From Tateyamaria omphalii (GTDB taxonomy: Bacteria; Pseudomonadota; Alphaproteobacteria; Rhodobacterales; Rhodobacteraceae), in contig NZ_JAHVHT010000001.1 of assembly GCF_019802125.1 (NCBI RefSeq), positions 496,001-560,000 on the forward strand: a stretch of 64,000 bases of DNA, read 5' to 3'. Under the pieces are notes generated by a model. It was not told the DNA's origin. It did no database searches and was given only the letters and a program-made list of their open reading frames with translations. Shown one piece after another: positions 51,471 through 60,760 of the stretch. A program made the translations under genes and the position numbers. How positions within the stretch are numbered: position 1 is the first letter of the stretch; each line of letters begins with the position of its first letter.

Positions 51471-51527
51471 CTGACGAGGGGGCTGTCTGCCCCCTCGAGC
51501 TCCCCCGATCGTATTTTTCGTCAGAAG
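51471..51527. repeat. Nested hairpin and repeat tail upstream of lysC
   Basis: CTGACGA (51471-51477) and TCGTCAG (51518-51524) bracket a perfect 8-bp stem GAGGGGGC/GCCCCCTC (51476-51496, loop TGTCT) and CCCCCGA. The layout (G/C hairpin, CCCCGA, then a T-rich tail ending in AGAAGAAG) repeats the element at 404-448. It is downstream of the SDR and upstream of lysC; a U-rich GTATTTTTCG run could also help terminate the SDR mRNA. Confidence 0.5.
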
Positions 51528-51611
51528 AAGCAGCGTGCCTTGGCGTCGCGCGTCCTTGCAACTTTGCGGGCGCACGGGTAAGGCCGGGCGGACGAAAAAT
51601 TGGGGCCCTTC

Positions 51612-52850
51612 ATGCCTGTTCTCGTGATGAAATTCGGCGGCACATCTGTCGCCACGCTGGACCGCATCCGCCGCGCTGCCAAGCGCGTGGGCGTCGAGGT
51701 GGCCAAGGGCTATGACGTGATCGTCATCGTGTCGGCCATGTCGGGCAAGACCAACGAGCTGGTGGGCTGGGTGAACGAAACCTCGCCCCTGTTTGATGCC
51801 CGCGAATATGATGCCGTCGTGTCGAGCGGAGAGAACGTGACCGCCGGGCTTATGGCCCTGACCCTGCAGGAAATGGACGTGCCCGCGCGGTCCTGGCAGG
51901 GCTGGCAGGTGCCGTTGAAGACAAACTCGTCGCATTCGTCGGCCCGTATCGAAGAGATCCCCACCGACAACATCAACGCCAAGTTCGGCGAGGGCATGCG
52001 CGTCGCCGTGGTCGCCGGTTTCCAGGGCATCAGCCCAGAAGGACGCATCACCACGCTGGGCCGGGGCGGCTCGGACACCACCGCTGTCGCCTTTGCCGCG
52101 GCCTTCGACGCGGAGCGCTGCGACATCTATACGGACGTCGACGGCGTCTATACCACCGACCCACGGGTCAGCCCCAAGGCGCGCAAGCTCGAAAAGATCG
52201 CGTTCGAGGAAATGCTGGAACTCGCCTCGCTCGGCGCCAAGGTGCTGCAAACCCGTTCGGTCGAGCTCGCGATGCGCTACAAAGTGCGCCTGCGCGTGCT
52301 GTCGAGTTTCGAAGAACAATCCGACAATGCAGGCACGCTGGTCTGCGACGAGGAGGATATCATGGAAAGCAATGTCGTGGCCGGTGTGGCCTTTTCCCGA
52401 GACGAGGCGAAGATGACGCTTGTGTCTGTCGCCGACCGCCCCGGCATCGCCGCCACCATCTTTACCGCGCTGTCCGAGGCGGGCGTGAACGTCGATATGA
52501 TCGTCCAGAACATCTCGGAAGAGGGGCGGACGGACATGACCTTCTCCTGTCCCACCGATCAGGTCGCGCGCGCGGAAAAGGCGATGGACGCCGCCAAGGG
52601 CGAAGGGATCATCAACTTCCACGAGCTGATCGCCGACACGGATGTCGCCAAGATCAGCGTCGTGGGCATCGGGATGCGCAGCCACACCGGCGTCGCGGCC
52701 AAGATGTTCCAGTGCCTGAGCGCCGAGGGTATCAACATCAAGGTCATCACCACGTCCGAGATCAAGATCAGCGTGCTGATTGACCGCAAATACATGGAAT
52801 TGGCGGTGCAGGCCCTGCACGACGCCTTCGAGTTGGACAAAGCGGCCTAA
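51612..52850 (+). CDS. lysC: Aspartate kinase
   Basis: 412 residues. The kinase domain opens with VMKFGGTSVA (about 5-14); the catalytic and substrate segments are SAMSGKTNEL and GRGGSDTTAVA. Two C-terminal ACT domains (VSVADRPGIAATIF; VVGIGMRSHTGVAA) suggest feedback inhibition by lysine/threonine. It makes aspartyl phosphate, the first step for Lys, Met and Thr. I start at 51612 (MPVLVMKF). A metallopeptidase-like gene and ptsP follow. Confidence 0.96.
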   Translation: MPVLVMKFGGTSVATLDRIRRAAKRVGVEVAKGYDVIVIVSAMSGKTNELVGWVNETSPLFDAREYDAVVSSGENVTAGLMALTLQEMDVPARSWQGWQVPLKTNSSHSSARIEEIPTDNINAKFGEGMRVAVVAGFQGISPEGRITTLGRGGSDTTAVAFAAAFDAERCDIYTDVDGVYTTDPRVSPKARKLEKIAFEEMLELASLGAKVLQTRSVELAMRYKVRLRVLSSFEEQSDNAGTLVCDEEDIMESNVVAGVAFSRDEAKMTLVSVADRPGIAATIFTALSEAGVNVDMIVQNISEEGRTDMTFSCPTDQVARAEKAMDAAKGEGIINFHELIADTDVAKISVVGIGMRSHTGVAAKMFQCLSAEGINIKVITTSEIKISVLIDRKYMELAVQALHDAFELDKAA

Positions 52851-52892
52851 GCCCCCATCTAGAGCGCAACGCCGACGTCAGGAGGCGTGTCA

Positions 52893-53606
52893 ATGTTGCG
52901 CACGCTCTACGCTTTTCTTCTTGTGATCTGGGCTGTTCCGGCCGCAGCAACCCAATTGCCGGAGCGCGTGGGCAACGCGCTCTTGCACGTCATCGCGCAT
53001 GAAGCCGGGCATGCGGTTCTGCGCGAATTTGACCTGCCCATCCTTGGTCCCGAAGAGGGCATCGCCGAGGATTTCGCGACCGCTTACATCTACCTGACCC
53101 TGCCCGAAAGGGCCGAGGCCATCATCGAGGCGCGCGCAGCGCAGCACCGGGCCGACGGTGCAACACCGGGACCATTTTCGGAATATCGCCCAGACGCACA
53201 ACTGGCGGGGCGGATGATCTGCCTGCTCTATGGTTTTGATCCGGACCGCTACACGGCGCTCGCTGACCGGCAAATGATGAACGAAAACGCGCGCGACAAT
53301 TGCGCCGATATGGCCCCGGAAGTGTTGCGCAGCTGGCGGCGCACGCTTCAGCCCTTGTGGATGGACCCCGACGCGCGGGTGACCGAAGTGGGCCTGCGCG
53401 TCGACCCGGATCTGGAAGGTATGGCGATGGCCAATCGCGGCCTGATCGAGACCGCGCTGGACATGCTGACCCGTATCGACTGGCACTCCCGCGTCACGCT
53501 GGAACTGGCGCAATGTGACGGAACGGCCGGCTGGCAGCGCAACGGGCGCACCATTTTCCTCTGCAGCGCCTATGTGGACAGGATGATTGCTCAATTGGCA
53601 AATTGA
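52893..53606 (+). CDS. Secreted metallopeptidase-like protein (DUF4344)
   Basis: 237 residues. A signal peptide (MLRTLYAFLLVIWAVPAAA) precedes VIAHEAGHAVL, an HExxH zinc motif (about residue 37), and a GIAEDFATAY segment that could supply the third ligand. Length and motifs fit the DUF4344 metallopeptidase family. AGGAGG with 7 nt spacing selects the ATG at 52893 over a GTG at 52887. It lies between lysC and ptsP, which are adjacent in many alphaproteobacteria. Function is unknown; periplasmic or secreted. Confidence 0.7.
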   Translation: MLRTLYAFLLVIWAVPAAATQLPERVGNALLHVIAHEAGHAVLREFDLPILGPEEGIAEDFATAYIYLTLPERAEAIIEARAAQHRADGATPGPFSEYRPDAQLAGRMICLLYGFDPDRYTALADRQMMNENARDNCADMAPEVLRSWRRTLQPLWMDPDARVTEVGLRVDPDLEGMAMANRGLIETALDMLTRIDWHSRVTLELAQCDGTAGWQRNGRTIFLCSAYVDRMIAQLAN

Positions 53607-53746
53607 TCTGCCTGATGCTGCGGATTACAGCGCATATACCACTTATACGGGAAACTTGACGCTTGGTAGGTCGCTTTGTCGTTTCGCTTTGCGCCCCCCT
53701 GTGATCTAAGCTGTCGTCGCAGGATCGACGTGGGGACAGCGCGGCA

Positions 53747-55984
53747 ATGGCCGAACGCCTTGAAACAGAGAGCCGCAAGCTGCTGGGCCGCTTGCGCGAC
53801 GCCATGGCGGGGGATGACCCGGGCCAGGCGCGGTTGAACAAGATCACCTATCTGATCGCCACCAGCATCGGGTGCGAGGTGTGCTCGATCTATCTGTTCC
53901 GGGATGAAGAAACGCTTGAACTGTGCGCCACAGAAGGGTTGAACCCGGACGCCGTGCACCGGACCCGGATGCGGCTGGGCGAAGGTCTGGTGGGCCGGGT
54001 CGCGCGGCGCAGGCAGGTGGTGAACACCGCCGATGCCCCCAATGCGCGTGGATTCCGCTATATGCCCGAAACGGGGGAGGAGGTGTTTTCCAGCTTCCTC
54101 GGCGTGCCCGTGCAGCGGTTGGGCGAGGCGCTGGGCGTGCTGGTCGTACAATCGAAAGAGGCGCGCGAGTTTTCCGCGGACGAGGTCTATGCCCTCGAAG
54201 TCGTGGCTATGGTTCTGGCCGAGATGGCTGAGCTCGGCGCTTTCGTGGGCGAGGGTGCCGCCATGGGCGCGCGGCACTCGCAGCCGGTCATGCTGCGCGG
54301 CACTGTCGCACAGGAAGGGGTGGCAGAAGGCCATATCTGGCTGCACGAACCGCGTGTCGTGGTCACGAACCCCATCGCCGATGATCCGCATCGCGAGCTG
54401 GAGCGCTTGACCGAGGCGGTCGAGGAATTGCGTGTTGGCGTCGACAAGATGCTCGCGCTTGCCGCTGACAAGGAACAGGCGCAAGTCCTTGAAGCCTATC
54501 GCATGTTTGCCAATTCCAAGGGCTGGATGCGGCGGATGCAGGAGGACATTTCCAACGGTCTCAGCGCCGAAGCCGCCGTTGAGAAAGAGCAGTCCCTGGC
54601 CCGCGCCCGTATGGGGCAGGCAACGGACAATTATCTGCGCGAACGGTTGAGCGATCTTGACGATCTGTCGAACCGTCTGCTGCGCATCCTGACCGGGCAG
54701 GGGTCCGACACCGGGGCCGAGATGCCCGCCGATCCGATCCTCGTTGCCCGCAATATCGGGCCTGCGGAACTGCTGGACTATGGCCGCAGCCTCAAGGGGA
54801 TCATTCTGGAAGCCGGGTCAGTCGGCAGCCACGCCGCCATCGTTGCACGCGCGCTGGCCATTCCGCTGATTGTCCATGCCGAGCGTGCAACGCTTGAAGC
54901 GCTGAACGGCGATCACGTGATGGTCGACGGCGAACAGGGCATCGTGCACCTGCGCCCGGACGACACTGTGGTGACCGCCTTCCGCGACAAGATGGCGATG
55001 CAGGCGGCTGCCGTGGAACGCTATGCGTCGATCCGGGACAAGCCAGCCGAAACGCTCTGCGGCAACGTGGTGTCCCTGCATATGAACGCAGGGCTGATGG
55101 CCGATCTGCCGTCGCTTCAGGGGTCGGGGGCCGAGGGTGTGGGCCTGTTCCGCACGGAATTGCAGTTCCTGGTGCGCAACCAGATGCCCAAACGGTCCGA
55201 GTTGTCGGCGCTCTATGCGCGCGTGCTGGATGCGGCGGGGGGCAAGCCCGTGATCTTCCGCACGCTCGACATCGGGTCGGACAAGGTGCTGCCCTACATG
55301 AAGCCCAATGACGAGCCGAACCCGGCGCTCGGTTGGCGCGCGATCCGTGTGGGCCTCGACAAACCCGGTGTGATGCGGATGCAGTTGCAGGCGCTCATTC
55401 GGGCCGCCGATGGGCGACCCCTGACGCTCATGTTCCCGTTTGTCGCGCAGTATGAGGAATACACGCAAGCCCGCGCCGAGGTCGACAAGGCCATGGAACG
55501 CGAGGCGCGGCTGGGGCACGTGCTGCCGGAAAAGGTCGAAGTGGGCGCGATGCTGGAGACACCCAGCCTCGCCTTTGCGCCCCGGAAATTCTTTGAAGAG
55601 GTGGGTTTTCTCTCCATCGGGGGCAACGACCTCAAGCAGTTCTTCTTTGCTGCCGACCGCGAGAATGAGCGAGTGCGCCGCCGTTACGACACCCTCAACG
55701 TGTCGTTCCTGTCGTTTATCGAACGCATCGTGGAACGCTGCGAACAGACCGACACGGCACTGTCCTTCTGTGGCGAGGACGCAGGTCGCCCGGTCGAAGC
55801 CTTGTGCTTTGCCGCCATCGGCCTGCGCCGTCTGTCGATGCGACCCGCCTCCATCGGGCCGGTCAAGTCGTTGTTAAGACGGTCAAATCTGGATGAAGTG
55901 CGCAAGGTGATCGCGGATGCGCGCCACAGGGGCGATATGAACGTCCGGCCCGCGATCATGGAGTATCTGCGCGATCAGAAGTGA
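53747..55984 (+). CDS. ptsP: Phosphoenolpyruvate-protein phosphotransferase PtsP (EI-Ntr)
   Basis: 745 residues. An N-terminal GAF domain (about 15-160) is followed by the EI N-terminal domain. The phospho-histidine is H361 or close by, in GSVGSHAAIVARALAIP. The PEP-binding C-terminal domain has GVGLFRTELQFL, RTLDIGSDKVLP, FCGEDAGRP and IGLRRLSM. It starts the nitrogen-related PTS cascade; NPr and EIIA-Ntr are not in the window. GAF marks it as PtsP rather than sugar EI. Confidence 0.96.
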   Translation: MAERLETESRKLLGRLRDAMAGDDPGQARLNKITYLIATSIGCEVCSIYLFRDEETLELCATEGLNPDAVHRTRMRLGEGLVGRVARRRQVVNTADAPNARGFRYMPETGEEVFSSFLGVPVQRLGEALGVLVVQSKEAREFSADEVYALEVVAMVLAEMAELGAFVGEGAAMGARHSQPVMLRGTVAQEGVAEGHIWLHEPRVVVTNPIADDPHRELERLTEAVEELRVGVDKMLALAADKEQAQVLEAYRMFANSKGWMRRMQEDISNGLSAEAAVEKEQSLARARMGQATDNYLRERLSDLDDLSNRLLRILTGQGSDTGAEMPADPILVARNIGPAELLDYGRSLKGIILEAGSVGSHAAIVARALAIPLIVHAERATLEALNGDHVMVDGEQGIVHLRPDDTVVTAFRDKMAMQAAAVERYASIRDKPAETLCGNVVSLHMNAGLMADLPSLQGSGAEGVGLFRTELQFLVRNQMPKRSELSALYARVLDAAGGKPVIFRTLDIGSDKVLPYMKPNDEPNPALGWRAIRVGLDKPGVMRMQLQALIRAADGRPLTLMFPFVAQYEEYTQARAEVDKAMEREARLGHVLPEKVEVGAMLETPSLAFAPRKFFEEVGFLSIGGNDLKQFFFAADRENERVRRRYDTLNVSFLSFIERIVERCEQTDTALSFCGEDAGRPVEALCFAAIGLRRLSMRPASIGPVKSLLRRSNLDEVRKVIADARHRGDMNVRPAIMEYLRDQK

Positions 55985-56277
55985 CGCGCTGGACTTCCGT
56001 TTTGATTCAACGGCTTGCGGACCACTTGAAAAGCGTTGCTTGAGAAACCCATCGATCGACTTGCCTTGTAACCCACCGGCAATACACCAAAAACACACCG
56101 ATATTTGCTGATCGCCAGTTATCTTAAAGCGATATATTTGAGTGTTCTTTGGACAGAAAACCGGCCTAAGTTTAATAAAAAACGATATTCAGCAAAACCA
56201 ACCCCAATCCACCCACAACCCACAAAAAAGCCGCCACCTGACACCCAGATGACGGCCAATCTCGCTTAAAACCGGAC
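55985..56277. other. AT-rich gene-free stretch between ptsP and the ABC ATPase
   Basis: About 290 nt without a gene between two convergent genes. The middle (56100-56215) is clearly more AT-rich than the flanks. TTTGCTGA (near 56103) and TCAGCAAA (near 56189) form a distant inverted repeat. The right end holds the terminator at 56224-56256. Confidence 0.5.
56224..56256 (-). terminator. Terminator after the sugar ABC ATPase gene
   Basis: On the minus strand GCCGTCA...TGGCGGC (7-bp stem with one G.U, 13-nt loop) is followed by TTTTTT. It lies 21 nt after the ATPase stop. Confidence 0.75.
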
Positions 56278-57339
<1,062 letters not shown>

Positions 57340-57351
57340 GGTGTCCTCCCT

Positions 57352-58140
57352 TTATTGACTTGGAAACTGCCAATTGGCAGCGGCACCGGCGATATCGCGC
57401 GCGGTGGATTGAAGATGCGGCGCAAGCTGGCTCAGATCGGCCAGCGACTTGCGCGCGGTGGATGTGGTGACGCTCAGCGCGCCGATGGACCGTCCCGCAT
57501 CGGACAGGATCGGGGCGGCGACACAGATGATGCCGGGCTCGTGCTCTTCGCGGTCATAGGCAACGCCTTCGCTGCGAATCTCCGCCAGTTCCGCACAAAG
57601 CGATTCGCGGGACGTGTGCGTATGGTCGGTATGCGCAAACCACGCCTGTTGCGACAGGGCGGTGTCCAGCGCGTCCTCCGCCATGAAGGCAAGCATCGCC
57701 TTGCCCACGCCGGTGCAATATCCGGGGCCAACCTTTCCGGCCTGCGAAAACATTTCGAGTGGCTCGGCCGCGTTGCGCTTGTCCACGTACAGAACCTGCC
57801 CACCATCCATCTGCGCGAGGTGTACAGTCTCGCCCACCTGCGCACTCAGCGCATCGACAAAGGGCCGCGCAATCGGGGCAAGCGAGCTTTGCCGCCACGC
57901 CGCATGGGCCAAGCGGACAAGGCGCAAACCGGGGGCATAGGTCTGGCGTTCGGCATCGTAACGCAGCATCCCAAGCGATGTCAGCGTCTGCACCAGACGA
58001 TACAGCGTGGCCTTGGGGTGGGGCGACAGGGCCAGCAGCTCCGAGAACCGCACAGGGCGTTCCAACTGGGCCACAAGGTCCAGCACTTCCAACGCCTTGG
58101 CAATCGTTCCCTCCCCCGACCGGGGGGCTGCACTGTTCAT
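57352..58140 (-). CDS. IclR-family transcriptional regulator
   Basis: 262 residues. An N-terminal winged helix (about 12-75; RFSELLALSPHPKATLYRLVQTLTSLGML is the HTH) and a GAF-like effector domain (CTGVGKAMLAF; SEGVAYDREEHEPGIICVAAPI) are typical. A GGAGGA site 5 nt before the ATG at 58140 fixes the start; the frame stays open far upstream only as a shadow of the binding-protein gene. It is divergent from the sugar operon and likely binds the nested dyad at 58200-58243. Confidence 0.9.
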   Translation of the reverse strand: MNSAAPRSGEGTIAKALEVLDLVAQLERPVRFSELLALSPHPKATLYRLVQTLTSLGMLRYDAERQTYAPGLRLVRLAHAAWRQSSLAPIARPFVDALSAQVGETVHLAQMDGGQVLYVDKRNAAEPLEMFSQAGKVGPGYCTGVGKAMLAFMAEDALDTALSQQAWFAHTDHTHTSRESLCAELAEIRSEGVAYDREEHEPGIICVAAPILSDAGRSIGALSVTTSTARKSLADLSQLAPHLQSTARDIAGAAANWQFPSQ

Positions 58141-58172
58141 CTGTCTCCTCCCAGAGTGGCGCATGAAATCTG

Positions 58173-58201
58173 TTGACCTGCGCGCCGTGTCCCCGCATAG
58201 T
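58173..58201 (+). promoter_or_regulatory. Probable promoter of the alpha-galactoside operon
   Basis: TTGACC (58173-58178), a 17-nt spacer and CATAGT (58196-58201) resemble a sigma-70 promoter. The start site would fall near 58208, inside the first palindrome, so a bound repressor would block transcription. Confidence 0.5.
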
Positions 58202-58243
58202 TCCAATAGTTGGAAACCGGTTTCACTATGTGGAACTTCCACA
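58200..58243. promoter_or_regulatory. Nested palindromic operator in the iclR / binding-protein promoter region
   Basis: Three perfect dyads lie within 43 bp: TTCCAA-TAG-TTGGAA (58201-58215), GAAACCGGTTTC (58213-58224) and TGTGGAA-C-TTCCACA (58229-58243). The whole block is also a large imperfect inverted repeat centred on CCGG (arms GTTCCA..TAGT..GAAACC at 58200-58218 and its partner to 58236). IclR regulators bind TTCCA/TGGAA-type dyads, so this is the likely IclR site. Confidence 0.7.
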
Positions 58244-58341
58244 AAGCGGGGGCCGGTGTCAAAGAAAATCTGAATTTCGTCGCCGACAGGAAAACTCAGG
58301 CTCGGCGGCGGAACGTTATGGAACCAACGGGAGGAGAACCA

Positions 58342-59571
58342 ATGTTCCTTAATCTGAAAACCGCCGTGGCGGCCATTGCACTGTCGGCTGTTGCCGGCAC
58401 GGCCTTCGCGCGCGATCTGGTCATCAACTTCGATGACCTGAACCCCGGCCCGAAAAAGGGCTTCGAAGACGCGGTCGAGAAATTCAAAGCTGAAAACCCC
58501 GACATCAACGTCATCGTCAACATCAACGACCGCGAAGCGCACAAGACCGCGATCCGCAATTTCCTGACCGCTGACGCGCCCGACGTGACCAGCTGGTACC
58601 CCGGCAACCGCATGGCCCCCTTCGTCGATGCGGGCCTGTTCCAGCCCGTCGATGATGTCTGGGAAGAAAACGGCTTCAACGAAGATCTGGCCGCGATCAA
58701 GGCCACGATGAGCCGCGATGGCAAGATCTGGGGCGTGCCCTATTCCTACTACCAGTGGGGCATCTACTACCGCAAAGACATCTTTGACCTGCTGGAGCTG
58801 GAAGAGCCCCAGACATGGGACGAGCTGCTGGCAGCTTGCGGCAAGATGAAAGAGAACGGCGTGACGCCTTTCACCATCGGCACCAAGTTCCTTTGGACCG
58901 CCGCCGGTGTGTTCGACTACATCAACCTGCGCACCAACGGTTACGACGTGCACAACGCGCTGACCGCGGGTGAGATCAAGTACACCGACCCCCGCATCGT
59001 CGCGACATTCGACAACTGGGAACAGCTGATCAACGAGTGCGGCTTTGTCGACAACCACGCCTCGATGTCCTGGCAGGATGCGATCGCACCCTTCGCCAAC
59101 GGTGACGCGGCCATGTACGTGATGGGCAACTTCTCGGTCGACGGCTACAAGAACGCCGGTCTGACCGAAGAGCAGATCGACTTCATGCCGTTCCCCACCA
59201 TCGACCCCGATGTGGCACCGGCGGAAGAAGCACCTGCAGACGCCTTCTTCATACCGACCAACGCCAAGAACGTCGAAGATGCCAAGAAGTGGCTGGCCTT
59301 CGTGGCGCGCCCCGATGTGCAGACCGAGTGGAACAAGACCATCGGCCAGCTGCCCATCAACTCCAAGGCTGACATCTCGGACGACAAGTTCATCCAGGAG
59401 GGCTTTGCGCTGCTGAACGGTGCCACCGGTCTGGCGCAATTCTATGACCGTGACGCCCCGGCCGCGATGGCCAAGGCAGGCATGGAAGGCTTCCAGGAGT
59501 TCATGCTGGACACGTCCAAGAAGATGGACGTCCTGCAGCGTCTGGATGAGGTCCAAGCCGAGGTCTACTAA
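58342..59571 (+). CDS. Sugar ABC transporter substrate-binding protein (probable alpha-galactoside)
   Basis: 409 residues, type I (CUT1) binding protein. A signal peptide (about 21 residues, cleavage after AFA) precedes the mature fold: DVTSWYPGNRMAPFVDAGL, WGVPYSYYQWGIYYRKDIF and GDAAMYVMGNFSV are typical sugar-binder segments. GGGAGGAGA lies just upstream of the ATG at 58342. The GH36 enzyme in the same operon points to alpha-galactosides such as melibiose or raffinose. Hairpins follow before the permeases. Confidence 0.9.
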   Translation: MFLNLKTAVAAIALSAVAGTAFARDLVINFDDLNPGPKKGFEDAVEKFKAENPDINVIVNINDREAHKTAIRNFLTADAPDVTSWYPGNRMAPFVDAGLFQPVDDVWEENGFNEDLAAIKATMSRDGKIWGVPYSYYQWGIYYRKDIFDLLELEEPQTWDELLAACGKMKENGVTPFTIGTKFLWTAAGVFDYINLRTNGYDVHNALTAGEIKYTDPRIVATFDNWEQLINECGFVDNHASMSWQDAIAPFANGDAAMYVMGNFSVDGYKNAGLTEEQIDFMPFPTIDPDVAPAEEAPADAFFIPTNAKNVEDAKKWLAFVARPDVQTEWNKTIGQLPINSKADISDDKFIQEGFALLNGATGLAQFYDRDAPAAMAKAGMEGFQEFMLDTSKKMDVLQRLDEVQAEVY

Positions 59572-59583
59572 GCCTCGAAACAT

Positions 59584-59642
59584 GCGGTGCGCAACCCCGG
59601 CGCACCGCACACAATCCGTAGGGTGCGCATTCACTGCGCACC
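59584..59642 (+). repeat. Two tandem hairpins between the binding-protein and permease genes
   Basis: GCGGTGCGC/GCGCACCGC (59584-59608, 9 bp) and GGTGCGCA/TGCGCACC (59622-59642, 8 bp, preceded by GTAGGG) lie in a row after the binding-protein stop. Neither has a clear U-tract. They probably protect the binding-protein mRNA 3' end or reduce read-through to the permeases. The second has the GTAGGG-hairpin form also seen at 3155-3172. Confidence 0.6.
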
Positions 59643-59719
59643 TTCACCCAACGCACCTATTTTCGCCGATTAACCTTCTGTAAAGACACATTAATATTGT
59701 TTTTTCAAAAGGTTAAGTG

Positions 59720-59738
59720 GTGTCCCAGCGTGGGACAC
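59720..59738 (+). promoter_or_regulatory. 19-nt perfect palindrome upstream of the first permease
   Basis: GTGTCCCA-GCG-TGGGACAC lies 26 nt before the permease ATG. TTAACCTT (59670) and AAGGTTAA (59709) form a second, wider inverted repeat just upstream. It could be a regulator site for an internal promoter or an mRNA hairpin that hides the ribosome site. Confidence 0.45.
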
Positions 59739-59763
59739 GTTCCCTCAGACCAGGAGGATGTCC

Positions 59764-60759
59764 ATGGCAGATGCCGTCGTCACCGACACCAGCACCCCCA
59801 CCGAGCCCGGATGGTTCAGGCGGAACAAGCTGGCCATCGCCCCGTGGATTTTCCTGATCCCGGCCCTGATTTTCTTCGCCATCTACGTGGTCATCCCGAT
59901 CTTCGAATCGCTCTGGCTCAGCCTCTATGAATGGAACGGCCTCTACGACGCCGAGGGCAATTCCACCGCCGTCTGGGTCGGTTTCCAAAACTACGTGAAG
60001 CTCTGGGACGACCCCAACTTCTGGACCTCCCTGCGCAACAACATCGCGTGGCTGATCCTCTACATGCTGGCCGTCCCCGCGGGCCTCTTCATTGCCCTGT
60101 TCCTGAACCAAACGGTGACAGGGATGCGGTTCTACAAGTCGATGTTCTTCTTCCCCTTCGTGATCTCCCAGGTCGTCGTCGGCCTGATCTTCGGCTGGTT
60201 CTACAACCCCGATTTCGGCGTGGTTGGCACGGTCTGGAAAGCCATCTTCTGCGAGGAAACCACCAACATCCTCGGCAACACCACCTTCCGCTGCGAACGC
60301 CCCGTGCCCGATATCCTGTCTAGCGAACAATGGGCGACCTACGGCATCATCGCCGCGGGCCTGTGGCCACAGATCGCCTACTGCATGATCTTGTATCTCA
60401 CCGGCCTGAACAACGTAGCTGCCGACCAGATCGAGGCGGCGCGGCTGGACGGCGCGAAGGGCTGGAAGATGCTGTGGTACGTGGTTGTGCCCCAACTGAA
60501 ACCGGCGACCTTCATCGCGGTGGTCGTGACCGTCATCGGGGCGCTCAGATCCTTTGACATGATCGCGATCATGACCCAGGGCGGGCCGTTCGGCTCCACC
60601 AACGTCCTGTCGCACTACATGTTCGAAGTGGCGATTTCCGAGTACGGCGAACGATATGGCTACGGCTCGTCCGTGGCGACGGTGCTGTTCGGGATCATGC
60701 TGTTCTTCATCAGCTACTTTCTGTGGCGCATGTACCAGGACGAGAAGGGAGGGCGCTGA
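59764..60759 (+). CDS. Sugar ABC transporter permease (MalF/UgpA type)
   Basis: 331 residues with six helices starting near residue 25. The EAA motif (EAARLDGAKGWKMLWYVVVPQLKP, about 225-250) contacts the ATPase. AGGAGG sits next to the ATG at 59758 but 6 nt from the one at 59764, so I start at 59764. An insert with three cysteines (CEETTNILGNTTFRC, about 162-176) between helices is unusual. It pairs with the second permease 1 nt downstream. Confidence 0.92.
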   Translation: MADAVVTDTSTPTEPGWFRRNKLAIAPWIFLIPALIFFAIYVVIPIFESLWLSLYEWNGLYDAEGNSTAVWVGFQNYVKLWDDPNFWTSLRNNIAWLILYMLAVPAGLFIALFLNQTVTGMRFYKSMFFFPFVISQVVVGLIFGWFYNPDFGVVGTVWKAIFCEETTNILGNTTFRCERPVPDILSSEQWATYGIIAAGLWPQIAYCMILYLTGLNNVAADQIEAARLDGAKGWKMLWYVVVPQLKPATFIAVVVTVIGALRSFDMIAIMTQGGPFGSTNVLSHYMFEVAISEYGERYGYGSSVATVLFGIMLFFISYFLWRMYQDEKGGR

Positions 60760-60760
60760 G

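Noticed and set aside
57352-59634. A 760-codon open frame on the minus strand covering iclR and the whole antisense of the sugar binding protein
   Set aside because: The IclR protein is complete from the ATG at 58140 with a good ribosome site. The rest is a mirror frame of the GC-rich binding-protein gene, with no conserved motif.
59670-59684. CtrA-like site TTAA-N7-TAAA in the sugar operon gap
   Set aside because: One mismatch from the consensus in an AT-rich gap is expected by chance; there is no cell-cycle gene context and it overlaps another inverted repeat.
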